A stretch of 64,000 nt of DNA from Brumimicrobium aurantiacum (GCF_003402975.1 NZ_QURB01000008.1:124001-188000); one strand, 5' to 3'. Shown: positions 48,036-55,669, counted from the stretch's first letter. Numbers and translations: made by a program. The notes: generated by a model not told the origin, from the letters alone.

Positions 48036-48743
48036 ATGAAAAAAGTCATTATCAACATTAGTTTTTTCTTTATTTTGGTAAGTTGTTTATCTAAAAAAGA
48101 CAATATTGATTCTGAACTAAATATACTCAACGATATCTTTCTTGAATTAGTCGGAACTGAATATTATTATGAAAGACTTCCGATTCCACCAATGCCATTG
48201 GAATATGCTGAGAACAAACAAGATTCAATAAGCCACCATGTTCAAAAAGAAAAGTATGATGAAGCTTTTGCTAATCCTAAATTAGATAAGTCAGAACTAG
48301 TATTAGGAATTAGTTCTAATTTCAATAATCCTAAAAGGGAATTTAGAGATTGGAATACCAAAGAATCAACATTTCCTAGAAAATACTATCCTGACTCTCT
48401 ACATTCAAAAGACTTTGACCAACTCTTAATTGAATTAGTTGATAGTACATCATTTCAAAAAGGTAAATTGGAATTGGAAAAATTAGAACAAACAGGAAAA
48501 TATAGCATTAAGGATTTAGGGCAATTAGAAAAACAAAATAAAGAATATTGGAAAAGTAAAGAATACAGATATATTGCGTCAATTAGGTTTTCTGATTTTA
48601 AATTAAATAAAAACAACGATAAAGCAATTTTTTACTTTGATTTCTTATGTGGGGAATTATGTGGCTCAGGCGAAATAATATTTTGTATTAAAGAAAATGG
48701 TAAATGGAAAATAGTGGAAAGAAATATGCTTTGGGTATCATAA
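48036..48743 (+). CDS. Cassette 1: lipoprotein of unknown function
   Basis: A 235-residue lipoprotein with signal ending ILVSC (Cys17). The mature part is hydrophilic, with a C-terminal beta-rich segment (AIFYFDFLCGELCGSGEIIFCI ... GKWKIVERN) that resembles secreted proteins with a conserved CxxLC-like pair. No known family. It is the sole gene of its cassette and starts 12 bases after the junction, so transcription must come from outside, or from a promoter in the 115-bp leader. Confidence 0.8.
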   Translation: MKKVIINISFFFILVSCLSKKDNIDSELNILNDIFLELVGTEYYYERLPIPPMPLEYAENKQDSISHHVQKEKYDEAFANPKLDKSELVLGISSNFNNPKREFRDWNTKESTFPRKYYPDSLHSKDFDQLLIELVDSTSFQKGKLELEKLEQTGKYSIKDLGQLEKQNKEYWKSKEYRYIASIRFSDFKLNKNNDKAIFYFDFLCGELCGSGEIIFCIKENGKWKIVERNMLWVS

Positions 48744-48747
48744 ATAC

Positions 48748-48882
48748 TACTGCCAACACCGTATATAATTTATTGCTAGTTCTAGCCTATTTACGAAAAT
48801 CCTCGCGGATTTTCTATTCGGTTTTTATTTGCTAAATTAGGTGCTTAAACCACGCAACAAACCATATACAACAACGTTGGGG
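48748..48882 (+). repeat. attC-like site 1
   Basis: TACTGCCAAC (48,748-48,757) is the exact reverse complement of the cassette start GTTGGCAGTA (48,024-48,033). The arms GTATAT...TTGC and GCAA...ATATAC pair imperfectly, with spacers ACC (left) and AACAAC (right) before GTTGGGG. The site ends at the junction at 48,876. Confidence 0.78.
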
Positions 48883-48934
48883 TGCATTTGAAAAACAACA
48901 CATAAAAATGACAAGAATTTCGTAAATTGCAAAT

Positions 48935-49486
48935 ATGAAAGACACGACAATATATTCAATAGGACACGGAAATAAGAAGATTGAGGACTTCATAGCCGAA
49001 TTGAAGTCGTATAAAATTCAATTTCTTCTCGACATACGTTCAAAACCCTATTCAAAATGGAATCCCCAATTTAATCAAGCAGCACTTGACTTGGAATTGA
49101 AAAATAATGGAATTACCTATGTTTTTGTTGGCGACACATTAGGAGGTCTTCCTGAAGACAGAAGTTGCTATGATTATGATGGAAAGGTTGTTTATGATTT
49201 AATTAAAGAAAAAGACTTTTTTAAACAAGGGCTTGAAAGATTAACAACAGCAAACGCAAAAAAAATCAACCTTGTCATAATGTGTAGTGAATCTAAACCT
49301 GAAGAGTGCCATAGAAGCAAACTAATTGGACAAGAACTTCTAAATAAAAATATTTCTCTGAAGCACATTGTATCAGAGAAGCGAGTTAAATCGCAAGTAG
49401 CAGTAATGAACGAACTAACAAAAGGTAAAGGAACAGTTGACCTATTTGGAAACGAAATGGACTTTACTTCAAGAAAATCATATTAA
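48935..49486 (+). CDS. Cassette 2, gene 1: DUF488-family protein
   Basis: A 183-residue cytoplasmic protein of the DUF488 family. Conserved features: YSIGHGNK at the start, LLDIRSKPYSKWNPQFN, and MCSESKPEECHRSKLIG with the family CxE...CHR motif. DUF488 has no established biochemical activity. It is the first of three overlapping genes in one cassette; the stop overlaps the next start (TAATG). A second DUF488 protein follows, so the pair may form a heterodimer. Confidence 0.92.
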   Translation: MKDTTIYSIGHGNKKIEDFIAELKSYKIQFLLDIRSKPYSKWNPQFNQAALDLELKNNGITYVFVGDTLGGLPEDRSCYDYDGKVVYDLIKEKDFFKQGLERLTTANAKKINLVIMCSESKPEECHRSKLIGQELLNKNISLKHIVSEKRVKSQVAVMNELTKGKGTVDLFGNEMDFTSRKSY

Positions 49487-49962
49487 TGGAATTTTTTACA
49501 ATAGGAGTTTATAACTCAACCGAGCAGGAATATTTTAAAAAGCTATTAGATAACAACATTGACACATTTTGCGATATACGCCAAAGAAGAGGTGTAAGAG
49601 GTGCAAAATATGCTTTTGTAAATAGCAATAGGCTTCAAGAAAAACTTAACGAGCTTGATATTAAATATGGACACGTAATTGAACTTGCCCCTACTTCCGT
49701 CATTAGAGACCTTCAGAAAGAAGCCGATGCTCAACAGGGAGAATTAAAAAGAGACAGAAATAAACTCGGTAAAGTATTTACAATTGCGTATAAAGATAGA
49801 ATATTAAGCAATTTTGACTTCGATTCATTTATAGATAAGCTTGATGAAGTTGGTGCAAATCGTGTGGTTTTGTTTTGTGTTGAAGAAAAACCAGAAGCTT
49901 GTCATAGGTCAATTGTAACTGACAAGCTTGAAAAGCTTGGATATAAAATTACACACTTATGA
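49486..49962 (+). CDS. Cassette 2, gene 2: divergent DUF488-family protein
   Basis: A 158-residue DUF488 member (TIGVYNSTE, FCDIRQRRGVRGAKYAF, LFCVEEKPEACHRSIVT). It differs strongly from gene 1 in the middle, notably the basic QRRGVRGAKY segment, and belongs to a different subgroup. Its last codons overlap the third gene (ATGA). Close packing of all three genes points to a complex or pathway. Confidence 0.9.
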   Translation: MEFFTIGVYNSTEQEYFKKLLDNNIDTFCDIRQRRGVRGAKYAFVNSNRLQEKLNELDIKYGHVIELAPTSVIRDLQKEADAQQGELKRDRNKLGKVFTIAYKDRILSNFDFDSFIDKLDEVGANRVVLFCVEEKPEACHRSIVTDKLEKLGYKITHL

Positions 49963-50621
49963 AAGAAATAGTCATAATACTCTCTAAAACCAAAATGAAC
50001 AATAATCAAGTTTGTGTTGGTGGTTTGACTTTGAAGGGTAGATATGTAAGACTACTTGACGAGCAAGGCAATAATCAACCAGAAAATACAGATTTGGCAC
50101 CTAAACAAGGATGGGAAATTGAATTTGAAGAACGACCAAATAATAACCCACCTCACGTTGAAGACATTTTAGTTCATAACAGAATATCTAAGGGAAAACT
50201 TAAAGACGAAATCACAATTAAGGATGTTATAGAGAAGAGAAATATTCCTATTTGGAGAGGACATCCTGACGAACTTTTTGACAAGCTAATTCAATGGACT
50301 CAAAGTGGTAGTGGTTATATAGACCGTGATGGAGGAATTCCGAATCATAGCGTAGGATTTTGGATAAGTGATAAAGATTTGAAACGTAAAGAATACAATG
50401 GTATTAGATACCAATATCCGTCAACAAGCGGTTGGAGAAGTATCAAATTTAAAGGATTAGAAAAGCCAGTTGATATAATACCAGCAGGCACATTAATAAG
50501 GGTTTCATTAGCAAGATGGGTTTCGTTCAATGAAGGAGAAAAACCGAAATGTTGGTTACAACTTTCAGGTTGGTATGATTTAGGAGAGCACTCTGACGAA
50601 GAAGATGATTTACCTTTTTGA
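49959..50621 (+). CDS. Cassette 2, gene 3: dual OB-domain-like protein
   Basis: A 220-residue cytoplasmic protein starting MKEIVIILSKTKMNNNQVCV, with two beta-rich halves (about 1-75 and 125-205; WRSIKFKGLEKPVDIIPAGTLIRVSLARW). The layout fits the uncharacterised dual OB-domain proteins that occur next to DUF488 genes, from memory. OB folds bind nucleic acid, so this may be the recognition component. The acidic tail is EHSDEEDDLPF. Assignment is moderate. Confidence 0.72.
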   Translation: MKEIVIILSKTKMNNNQVCVGGLTLKGRYVRLLDEQGNNQPENTDLAPKQGWEIEFEERPNNNPPHVEDILVHNRISKGKLKDEITIKDVIEKRNIPIWRGHPDELFDKLIQWTQSGSGYIDRDGGIPNHSVGFWISDKDLKRKEYNGIRYQYPSTSGWRSIKFKGLEKPVDIIPAGTLIRVSLARWVSFNEGEKPKCWLQLSGWYDLGEHSDEEDDLPF

Positions 50622-50632
50622 AAAGAAAAAAC

Positions 50633-50766
50633 GCACCCCAACAATGTATAAGAGCAATAGCGGGGAAAGTACTAAATATAAGGTCTTTACATCTAATAAA
50701 CTTTGGTGATAGCGGAAAGGTATTCGCCTTGATATCCGCTACTGCTCTTATACTAGACCGTTAATC
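50633..50766 (+). repeat. attC-like site 2
   Basis: GCACCCCAAC (50,633-50,642) is the exact reverse complement of the cassette start GTTGGGGTGC (48,876-48,885). The arms at 50,646-50,663 and 50,736-50,753 pair at 17 of 18 positions. Spacers AAT and TAGACC separate the arms from AAC and G|TTAATC. This is the clearest site of the array. Confidence 0.85.
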
Positions 50767-51334
50767 ATAAATAGTCCACCACGTATAGGACAACCCACCC
50801 TTATATTGAACGCTTTATTTTTTCAAGATTTTACTCCAAACCAAGAACGATAACCAGGTAATTTGCAAAATGATTTGGTTTTAAAATCTGTTACGGGTAA
50901 ACCGTGCAAACATCTCTTTTCAGAGTGTTTGTGACGTTGGCACGTCAAACAGATTTTAGATAAAAGTTAAGGTTTAAAAATGTAAAAGTCAAGATATTGG
51001 CAAAAGACATTTAAAGTAAAAAGCCTTTATTCCAAAATTTACATCGCCTTAACTTGATCGTTCTAAGGTTTGGAGTAAAAAGGGAAGAAAAAACTGCAGC
51101 TACCATTTTAGAACAGTGCCTAGCTGGCTACCTAAGCTCCATTCTAAAAAGGAACAATAGTGTGTGGTTAGTCTTGTATATTTCCGGGTGTTCTACTCCG
51201 TAAATGAATTTACTTCCGATAACATCCGCTAAGTATTATCGCCAACGAAACTTTTAAAATGAACATTTTGTTTAAAATAAAATGACTACTTTAGACTAAA
51301 TTAAAAATGAACAGCGACAATACGTAGCTTGGAC
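50761..51334. repeat. ORF-less structured repeat, copy A
   Basis: This 574-bp element starts exactly at a G|TT junction (TTAATCATAAATAGTCC) and ends at the next one (GCTTGGAC|GTTAGCGG). Copy B at 52,764-53,310 differs at roughly ten positions by eye, and a fragment, copy C, lies at 55,141-55,340. It contains no plausible gene. Its right 120 bp form an attC-like site. It appears to move as a cassette, although its start lacks the expected complement in its own site. Confidence 0.8.
50829..51080 (+). ncRNA. Candidate structured RNA (or folded DNA) in repeat A
   Basis: The outer stem pairs 50,829-50,851 with 51,057-51,080 (one small bulge). Inside are a hairpin AACCA/TGGTT (50,852/50,876); an 11-bp stem 50,882-50,892 with 50,948-50,958 enclosing hairpins at 50,907-50,931 and 50,932-50,947; and a 9-bp stem AAGTTAAGG/CCTTAACTT (50,964/51,047) with ATGTAAA/TTTACAT inside it (50,980/51,038). 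Copy B keeps all stems. The strand is a guess. I know of no matching RNA family. Confidence 0.55.
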
Positions 51335-51341
51335 GTTAGCG
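51214..51341 (+). repeat. attC-like site 3, end of repeat A
   Basis: GCTAAGTATTATCGCC (51,228-51,243) pairs with GCGACAATACGTAGC (51,314-51,328) at nearly all positions. GATAAC precedes the left arm and TTGGAC|GTTAGCGG follows the right arm, giving the same spacer plan as sites 1 and 2. An upstream hairpin CGGGTGTT...AACATCCG with GTAAATGAATTTAC inside lies at about 51,184-51,229. Confidence 0.6.
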
Positions 51342-51351
51342 GTAATTTAAG

Positions 51352-51984
51352 ATGAGTAAACCAAATTTAAAATTAACTAGACTTGGAAAAGCCGCAATAA
51401 TAATTTGCACTCTATTTATCTGTAATGTTTTTGTTTCTGACTATTTAAGTTCGGATAGCATCGAAATTCAAAATGGTTTACTTTATAATCTTCTGACTTT
51501 TTCTCTTTTCTTTTGGTTAATAAGTGCTATTCTGATTTTATTTACAATTTGGAATATTAAAAGAGAAAATAAAAAAAAGACAACAGGTTTGTCATCATTC
51601 CTTTTGATGATTATTAGTATGGTTTCCATTATTATTTCTTCAATTTTCACAATATTTACTCCACCAGAAATGTCGGAAGCTATTGTTTACCGTAATGAGA
51701 ATGATCCTACTGATAAAATTATTTATGAATTTTATTTGACAGGTATTACCTCAGATTCTCCTAATTGGAAAATTATACGAACTAAAAATCAAGACGCCAT
51801 AATTCGTAAGGTTGAAGTATTAAAGGATTCAATATTAATAGAAAATTTCAATATTTCAAGTTTTCCAAAAGAACCACCTATGATTCGAAATTTCAAGTAT
51901 AAAGATGGAAGCTATACTTTGGAGAGCTATATGACTTGGGAAGATTGGAATAAATGGACTAAGTATAAAATTACTCACCGCTAA
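51352..51984 (+). CDS. Cassette 4: membrane protein of unknown function
   Basis: A 210-residue protein with three hydrophobic segments (about 13-30, 47-66, 80-101) followed by an extracytoplasmic beta-rich domain of about 100 residues. No family is recognised. It starts 17 bases after the junction GTTAGCGGT (51,335-51,343), and its stop codon lies inside the complementary sequence ACCGCTAAC, so gene and recombination site overlap. Confidence 0.8.
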   Translation: MSKPNLKLTRLGKAAIIICTLFICNVFVSDYLSSDSIEIQNGLLYNLLTFSLFFWLISAILILFTIWNIKRENKKKTTGLSSFLLMIISMVSIIISSIFTIFTPPEMSEAIVYRNENDPTDKIIYEFYLTGITSDSPNWKIIRTKNQDAIIRKVEVLKDSILIENFNISSFPKEPPMIRNFKYKDGSYTLESYMTWEDWNKWTKYKITHR

Positions 51985-52103
51985 CACAGCCTTTGACGGT
52001 CAGCCTGTAAAAACCTTCGATTTTTACATTCATGTAAATCAAATGTTTGTATCTTCGATAAAACATTTAAAAACAGGCCGTCGCAAAGGCTCAGCCGTTA
52101 TGT
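51977..52103 (+). repeat. attC-like site 4
   Basis: ACCGCTAAC (51,977-51,985) is the exact reverse complement of the cassette start GTTAGCGGT. AGCCTTTGACGG (51,988-51,999) pairs with CCGTCGCAAAGGCT (52,078-52,091), leaving two bulged bases, like the extrahelical bases of true attC sites. An inner hairpin TTTACATTCATGTAAA lies in the centre. The site ends at CAGCC|GTTATG. Confidence 0.82.
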
Positions 52104-52122
52104 ACCATAGACCAGAGTACGA

Positions 52123-52695
52123 ATGATTGATAAATTTTATAAAATAGAACCTGACTTAAGTGATGATCGAGTTGCATATATCGATGACTGGGAGTTTACA
52201 TATTGGCAGAACAAACCGAAGGGTGATATAATTAAAAACCCTGATGGAACTTTTTCTGTAGTCATGGAGAAAAATTTCACCCCTCTAGTAACACAACTAC
52301 AAAACCTGTTTAAGGATGGAAAGCCCCCCGAAAGCGGAACCTATTTGGGTGAGGCTGTTCTCACAGGCAAGAACGAACCTACAGACTGTATTCATGGTAA
52401 CTTTATAAATGAAAAACAGGGGCTCGTAGTTAGCAATAGGTTGCTGAGACTCTTAGAGAATTATAAATTACCTGAATATTACATATATGATTTGCCATTA
52501 ATCAAGAAAAGAAAAACTTATGATGAATACAGCTATTTACTATTCAACCAGGGAGACAATGGAATTAATAATAATGTTCGACTATTAATGGAAAATTCTA
52601 CACCAGTAGTATGTGTTTCGGAAAAACTAATGAAAGATATTTGCAACTCTGGCATTAAAGGCTGCCAGTTCACTCAAATTAATACAGGTACATAA
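52123..52695 (+). CDS. Cassette 5: Imm11-like (DUF1629-type) protein
   Basis: A 190-residue cytoplasmic protein. The middle part GLVVSNRLLRLLENYKLPEY and the C-terminal VCVSEKLMKDICNSGIKG resemble the Imm11/DUF1629 family, in which the late V-S-E-x-L-K...G pattern is typical. Imm11 proteins are predicted immunity proteins to polymorphic toxins; no toxin gene is present here. The assignment rests on pattern recall and is tentative. The stop lies within the attC-like site. Confidence 0.6.
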   Translation: MIDKFYKIEPDLSDDRVAYIDDWEFTYWQNKPKGDIIKNPDGTFSVVMEKNFTPLVTQLQNLFKDGKPPESGTYLGEAVLTGKNEPTDCIHGNFINEKQGLVVSNRLLRLLENYKLPEYYIYDLPLIKKRKTYDEYSYLLFNQGDNGINNNVRLLMENSTPVVCVSEKLMKDICNSGIKGCQFTQINTGT

Positions 52696-52769
52696 CATGC
52701 GGTAAAAAAAATGGCGCACAATTACACTCGAGAGAAAGCGCCACTTTTCCTACCGCAGAACCGTTAATC
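52687..52769 (+). repeat. attC-like site 5
   Basis: GGTACATAAC (52,687-52,696) is the exact reverse complement of the cassette start GTTATGTACC (52,097-52,106). The arms 52,698-52,717 and 52,738-52,757 pair at 17 of 20 positions, giving a compact hairpin of about 60 nt. The site ends at GAACC|GTTAATC. Confidence 0.85.
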
Positions 52770-53310
52770 GTAAATAGTCCACCACGTATAGGACAACCCA
52801 CCCTCATATTGAACGCTTTATTTTTTCAAGATTTTTCTCCAAACTAAGAACGATAACCAGGTAATTTGCAAAATGATTTGGTTTTAAAATCTGTTTCGGG
52901 TAAACCGTGCAAACATCTCTTTTCAGAGTGTTTGTGACGTTGGCACGTCAAACAGATTTTAGATAAAAGTTAAGGTTTAAAAATGTAAAAGTCAAGATAT
53001 TGGCAAAAGACATTTAAAGTAAAAAGCCTTTATTCCAAAATTTACATCGCCTTAACTTGATCGTTCTAAGGTTTGGAGTAAAAAGGGAAGAAAAAACTGC
53101 AGCTACCATTTTAGAACAGTGCCTAGCTGGCTACCTAAGCTCCATTCTAAAAAGGAACAATATGGTGTGGTTAGTCTTGTATATTTCCGGGTGTTCTACT
53201 CCGTAAATGAATTTACTTCCGATAACACCCGCTAAGTATTATCGCCAACGAAACTTTTAAAATGAACATTTTGATTAAAATAAAATAACTACTTTAGACT
53301 AAAGTTAAAA
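52764..53310. repeat. ORF-less structured repeat, copy B
   Basis: This copy starts at the same type of junction as copy A (TTAATCGTAAATAGTCC) and matches it closely to about 53,310 (GACTAAAGTTAAAAA), where the sequence changes. The outer stem is at 52,833-52,854 and 53,060-53,083. The left arm of the terminal site (53,231-53,246) is kept but its right arm is missing. Confidence 0.8.
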
Positions 53311-53315
53311 AATTC

Positions 53316-53382
53316 GGCTCGTTCTTAATCGAATGGTTATAACTAATTTACACGCTACGAGCCATATACAAGAGTGTTACCT
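53316..53382 (+). repeat. attC-like half site 6
   Basis: GGCTCGT (53,316-53,322) pairs with ACGAGCC (53,357-53,363), followed by ATATACAAGAGT|GTTACC. The expected outer left arm is absent, so the site looks truncated where repeat B was joined. Confidence 0.5.
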
Positions 53383-53417
53383 GCAAGCTGAAAAACACCA
53401 AAAACATAATCGAAAAA

Positions 53418-54071
53418 ATGGCAAAAAAGAAAATTGAAAAAGTTTACGAGAAATTAAGCAACGAGTACGAAATATTTGCCGAAAACGATAATGAATGGGA
53501 AAAAAACGGACTTAACAGTACGGATTTTAAAAGTTTGGTCTCTGTAATGCTTTCAACAATGACACACACAAAACGGGTAATCCGAGCGTGCAATGGCCTA
53601 TATGATAAAGCTACAACACCAAAAGAAATGTTGGATTTGTCAGATGACGAACTTACCGAGTTGATTAAACCTGTGGCACATTATAATCGAAAGACAAAAC
53701 ATTTAAAAGAAATGTGCCAACAGTTAATTGACAATCACAACGGAGAAGTACCACGAACGGAAAAAGAACTTTTGGAACTACAAGGTGTGGGACGGAAGTG
53801 TACAGATATAATGATGAATTTTAATTTTGGTGGAGACACCATTGCAGTTGACACACACGTACACAGAGTTTTGAACCGACTTGGAATAGTGGAAACTAAA
53901 TCCAATGAAGATACCGCTGACGAAATAAACAGACTTACACCAAAAAAATATAAAAAACACGCTCACGTGTGGCTAATACAGCACGGAATGAACATCTGCA
54001 TATCAAGAAAACCGAAATGCGAAGAATGTATCGCTTCCAGTTTATGTGACTATTATGAAAAAGAATTTTAA
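53418..54071 (+). CDS. nth: Cassette 7, gene 1: endonuclease III
   Basis: A 217-residue base-excision repair glycosylase/AP lyase. The helix-hairpin-helix LQGVGRKCTDIMMNF carries the catalytic Lys, and the catalytic Asp is in IAVDTHVHRV. The four-cysteine iron-sulfur loop C-x6-C-x2-C-x5-C is intact at the C-terminus (CISRKPKCEECIASSLC). It appears functional. Its presence in a cassette suggests a second, acquired copy, but whether the chromosome has another nth elsewhere cannot be seen. Confidence 0.93.
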   Translation: MAKKKIEKVYEKLSNEYEIFAENDNEWEKNGLNSTDFKSLVSVMLSTMTHTKRVIRACNGLYDKATTPKEMLDLSDDELTELIKPVAHYNRKTKHLKEMCQQLIDNHNGEVPRTEKELLELQGVGRKCTDIMMNFNFGGDTIAVDTHVHRVLNRLGIVETKSNEDTADEINRLTPKKYKKHAHVWLIQHGMNICISRKPKCEECIASSLCDYYEKEF

Positions 54072-54083
54072 ACTAAACAATAA

Positions 54084-54611
54084 GTGAAAATTAGAAAAGT
54101 AAATATCCAAGACATTGAAAACCTAAAGGAAATCGGGAAATTGACTTTTGCCGAGACATTTTCTTCCGATAACAGCGAAGAAGATATGCAGAAATATTTG
54201 GAAGAAGGATTTTCGACCGAAAAACTGAAAACTGAACTGACAGACGAAAACGCTGAATTCTATTTTGCGGAACTTGACGATAATGTGATTGGGTATTTAA
54301 AAGTGAATTTCGGACAATCACAAACAGAAATAAAAGATAAAAACGCACTCGAAATTGAACGGATTTACGTGCTAAAGGAATTTCACGGAAAAAAAGTCGG
54401 ACAAATTCTTTGCAACAAAGCGATTGAATTGGCGAAAGAAAAAAACGTAGAATATGTTTGGTTAGGCGTTTGGGAGCAAAACCCAAGAGCAATCAGATTT
54501 TATGAAAAAAATGGATTTGTAGCATTTGACAAACATATTTTCCAATTGGGAAATGATAAACAGACAGACATAATGATGAAACTAAAACTGAAGAAAAAAG
54601 CCAGCAGGTAA
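54084..54611 (+). CDS. Cassette 7, gene 2: GNAT-family N-acetyltransferase
   Basis: A 175-residue acetyltransferase with the GNAT core: strand 4 IERIYVLKEFHGKKVGQIL (acetyl-CoA loop) and VWLGVWEQNPRAIRFYEKNGF. It starts with GTG at 54,084, 12 bases after nth. Close relatives acetylate small molecules or protein N-termini; the substrate is unknown. Its stop codon lies inside the complementary sequence of the attC-like site. Confidence 0.88.
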   Translation: MKIRKVNIQDIENLKEIGKLTFAETFSSDNSEEDMQKYLEEGFSTEKLKTELTDENAEFYFAELDDNVIGYLKVNFGQSQTEIKDKNALEIERIYVLKEFHGKKVGQILCNKAIELAKEKNVEYVWLGVWEQNPRAIRFYEKNGFVAFDKHIFQLGNDKQTDIMMKLKLKKKASR

Positions 54612-54695
54612 TAACTAAGTCTTCGGCGTGCCGAGCGTCTCCGTTTACCAACGGATTACGCCCTTCGGTTGTGAGATCGCTTCGCTAAGTTGGCC
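54604..54695 (+). repeat. attC-like site 7
   Basis: GCAGGTAA (54,604-54,611) is the reverse complement of the cassette start (G)TTACCTGC at 53,376-53,384. It is followed by TAACTAAGTCTTCGGCG and ends CGCTTCGCTAA|GTTGGCC. The same two end blocks recur in site 9. Pairing between arms is weaker than in sites 2, 4 and 5. Confidence 0.65.
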
Positions 54696-55140
54696 AATAT
54701 TTCGACAGGCTCAATAGGGGCCGCTGAACAACGAAGTTCTCATGAATACCTTTGAAAATAAACAAGAAATGAATAACACCATGTTGACAGCCTGTCCCGT
54801 ATTTTAATCGGGAGATCCGGATTTCCCTATCTGTACTGCGATGTACTGAGCGAGCCGAAGTAAGCTTGCCGAACGTATGGGGAAAGCGATTTTATACTTT
54901 GTTTTTGAAAGATGATTTTGGAGGTTTGCAGACTCGAAAGTGTGCGTGCATTTCTCATTTACACTGGTTGATTACCATTCACTATGACAATAACCAGGCA
55001 TTTATAAGGACTTTCACCAGTTTGATGTCGATTTCACAGCTTCTAAGCCATAACTTCTCCATTACGCACATGTCGTTTCTTTTATATTTCTGATTTAATG
55101 GTGTTTATAGTTTCTTTCCAGTTCTTGGGTGAACCTCTTT

Positions 55141-55340
55141 AGCTCCATTCTAAAAAGGAACAATATGGTGTGGTTAGTCTTGTATATTTCCGGGTGTTCT
55201 ACTCCGTAAATGAATTTACTTCCGATAACACCCGCTAAGTATTATCGCCAACGAAACTTTTAAAATGAACATTTTGATTAAAATAAAATGACTACTTTAG
55301 ACTAAATTAAAAATGAATGGCGACAATACGTAGCTTGGAC
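55141..55340. repeat. ORF-less structured repeat, copy C (right part only)
   Basis: Only the last 200 bp of the repeat are present, from AGCTCCATTC to GCTTGGAC, with the hairpin CGGGTGTT...AACACCCG and the attC-like end intact. The structured 252-nt core is missing. The left neighbour is unrelated debris, so a deletion or insertion removed the rest. Confidence 0.78.
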
Positions 55341-55347
55341 GTTGGGT
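55221..55347 (+). repeat. attC-like site 8, end of repeat C
   Basis: GCTAAGTATTATCGCC (55,234-55,249) pairs with GGCGACAATACGTAGC (55,319-55,334) at 14 of 16 positions. The site ends TTGGAC|GTTGGGTG. Confidence 0.62.
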
Positions 55348-55382
55348 GTAATTTGAGCGAAAATCTGCAAATTTGAATATTT

Positions 55383-55403
55383 TACCAAAATTTGGTATAT
55401 TTG
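55383..55403 (+). promoter_or_regulatory. ParDE promoter with overlapping palindromic operator
   Basis: TACCAAA-A-TTTGGTA (55,383-55,397) is a perfect palindrome around one base and overlaps the -7 box TATATTTG (55,396-55,403). Antitoxins of this type repress their own promoters, so this is a natural ParD operator. The cassette thus carries its own promoter. Confidence 0.65.
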
Positions 55404-55420
55404 AGTAAAATTAAAACGAA

Positions 55421-55669
55421 ATGAAAAATACATCAATATCGCTCGGAAATTATTTTGACCAGTTTGTACAAACTCAGGTTTCTGCTGGACGTTACAAAAA
55501 TGTAAGCGAGGTAATCAGAGCTGGACTTCGACTATTGGAAAATGAAGAAAGTAAAGTTATTGCGTTAAGGAATGCTATTCAAGAAGGAATTGATAGCGGA
55601 ATTGCTCACGATTTCGACCCCAAAAAAAATCTTGAAGAATTAAAAGCGAAACGCAGAAAGAATGGCTAA
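55421..55669 (+). CDS. parD: Cassette 9, gene 1: ParD-family antitoxin
   Basis: An 82-residue type II antitoxin. The ribbon-helix-helix start MKNTSISLGNYFDQFVQTQV and GRYKNVSEVIRAGLRLLE are characteristic of the ParD/CC2985 family, with a C-terminal toxin-binding tail. It neutralises ParE and should repress its own operon through the palindrome just upstream. It overlaps the toxin gene by eight bases. Confidence 0.93.
   Translation: MKNTSISLGNYFDQFVQTQVSAGRYKNVSEVIRAGLRLLENEESKVIALRNAIQEGIDSGIAHDFDPKKNLEELKAKRRKNG

Larger units (their letters stand above)
50622..51351. other. Gene-less stretch: attC site 2 plus structured repeat copy A
   Basis: These 730 bases hold no convincing gene. They consist of the attC-like site ending cassette 2, then a complete copy of the ORF-less structured element, then the junction of the next cassette. 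Both are listed separately. Confidence 0.7.
52696..53417. other. Gene-less stretch: attC site 5 plus structured repeat copy B
   Basis: No gene is supported in these 722 bases. They contain attC-like site 5, repeat copy B, a half attC site and the 42-bp leader of the next cassette gene. Confidence 0.7.
54612..55420. other. Gene-less stretch: attC site 7, mixed debris, repeat copy C
   Basis: The first 85 bases belong to site 7. From 54,696 to 55,140 the base composition is uneven and no gene is supported; small palindromes occur (TCCCG...CGGGA at about 54,797). Read on the minus strand, 55,069 to about 54,940 (GTGCG start, then AAACTGGTGAAAGTCC) faintly recalls the 5' end of a group II intron. 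Repeat copy C and the ParDE leader follow. Confidence 0.45.

Noticed and set aside
50829-51080. Repeats as an insertion sequence or MITE
   Set aside because: There is no transposase, no target-site duplication, and the boundaries coincide with cassette junctions rather than with the inverted repeat ends.
54866-55093. 75-codon open frame in the debris region
   Set aside because: It crosses stem-forming sequence, has no recognisable motif and no likely start signal; the opposite strand looks more like structured RNA.
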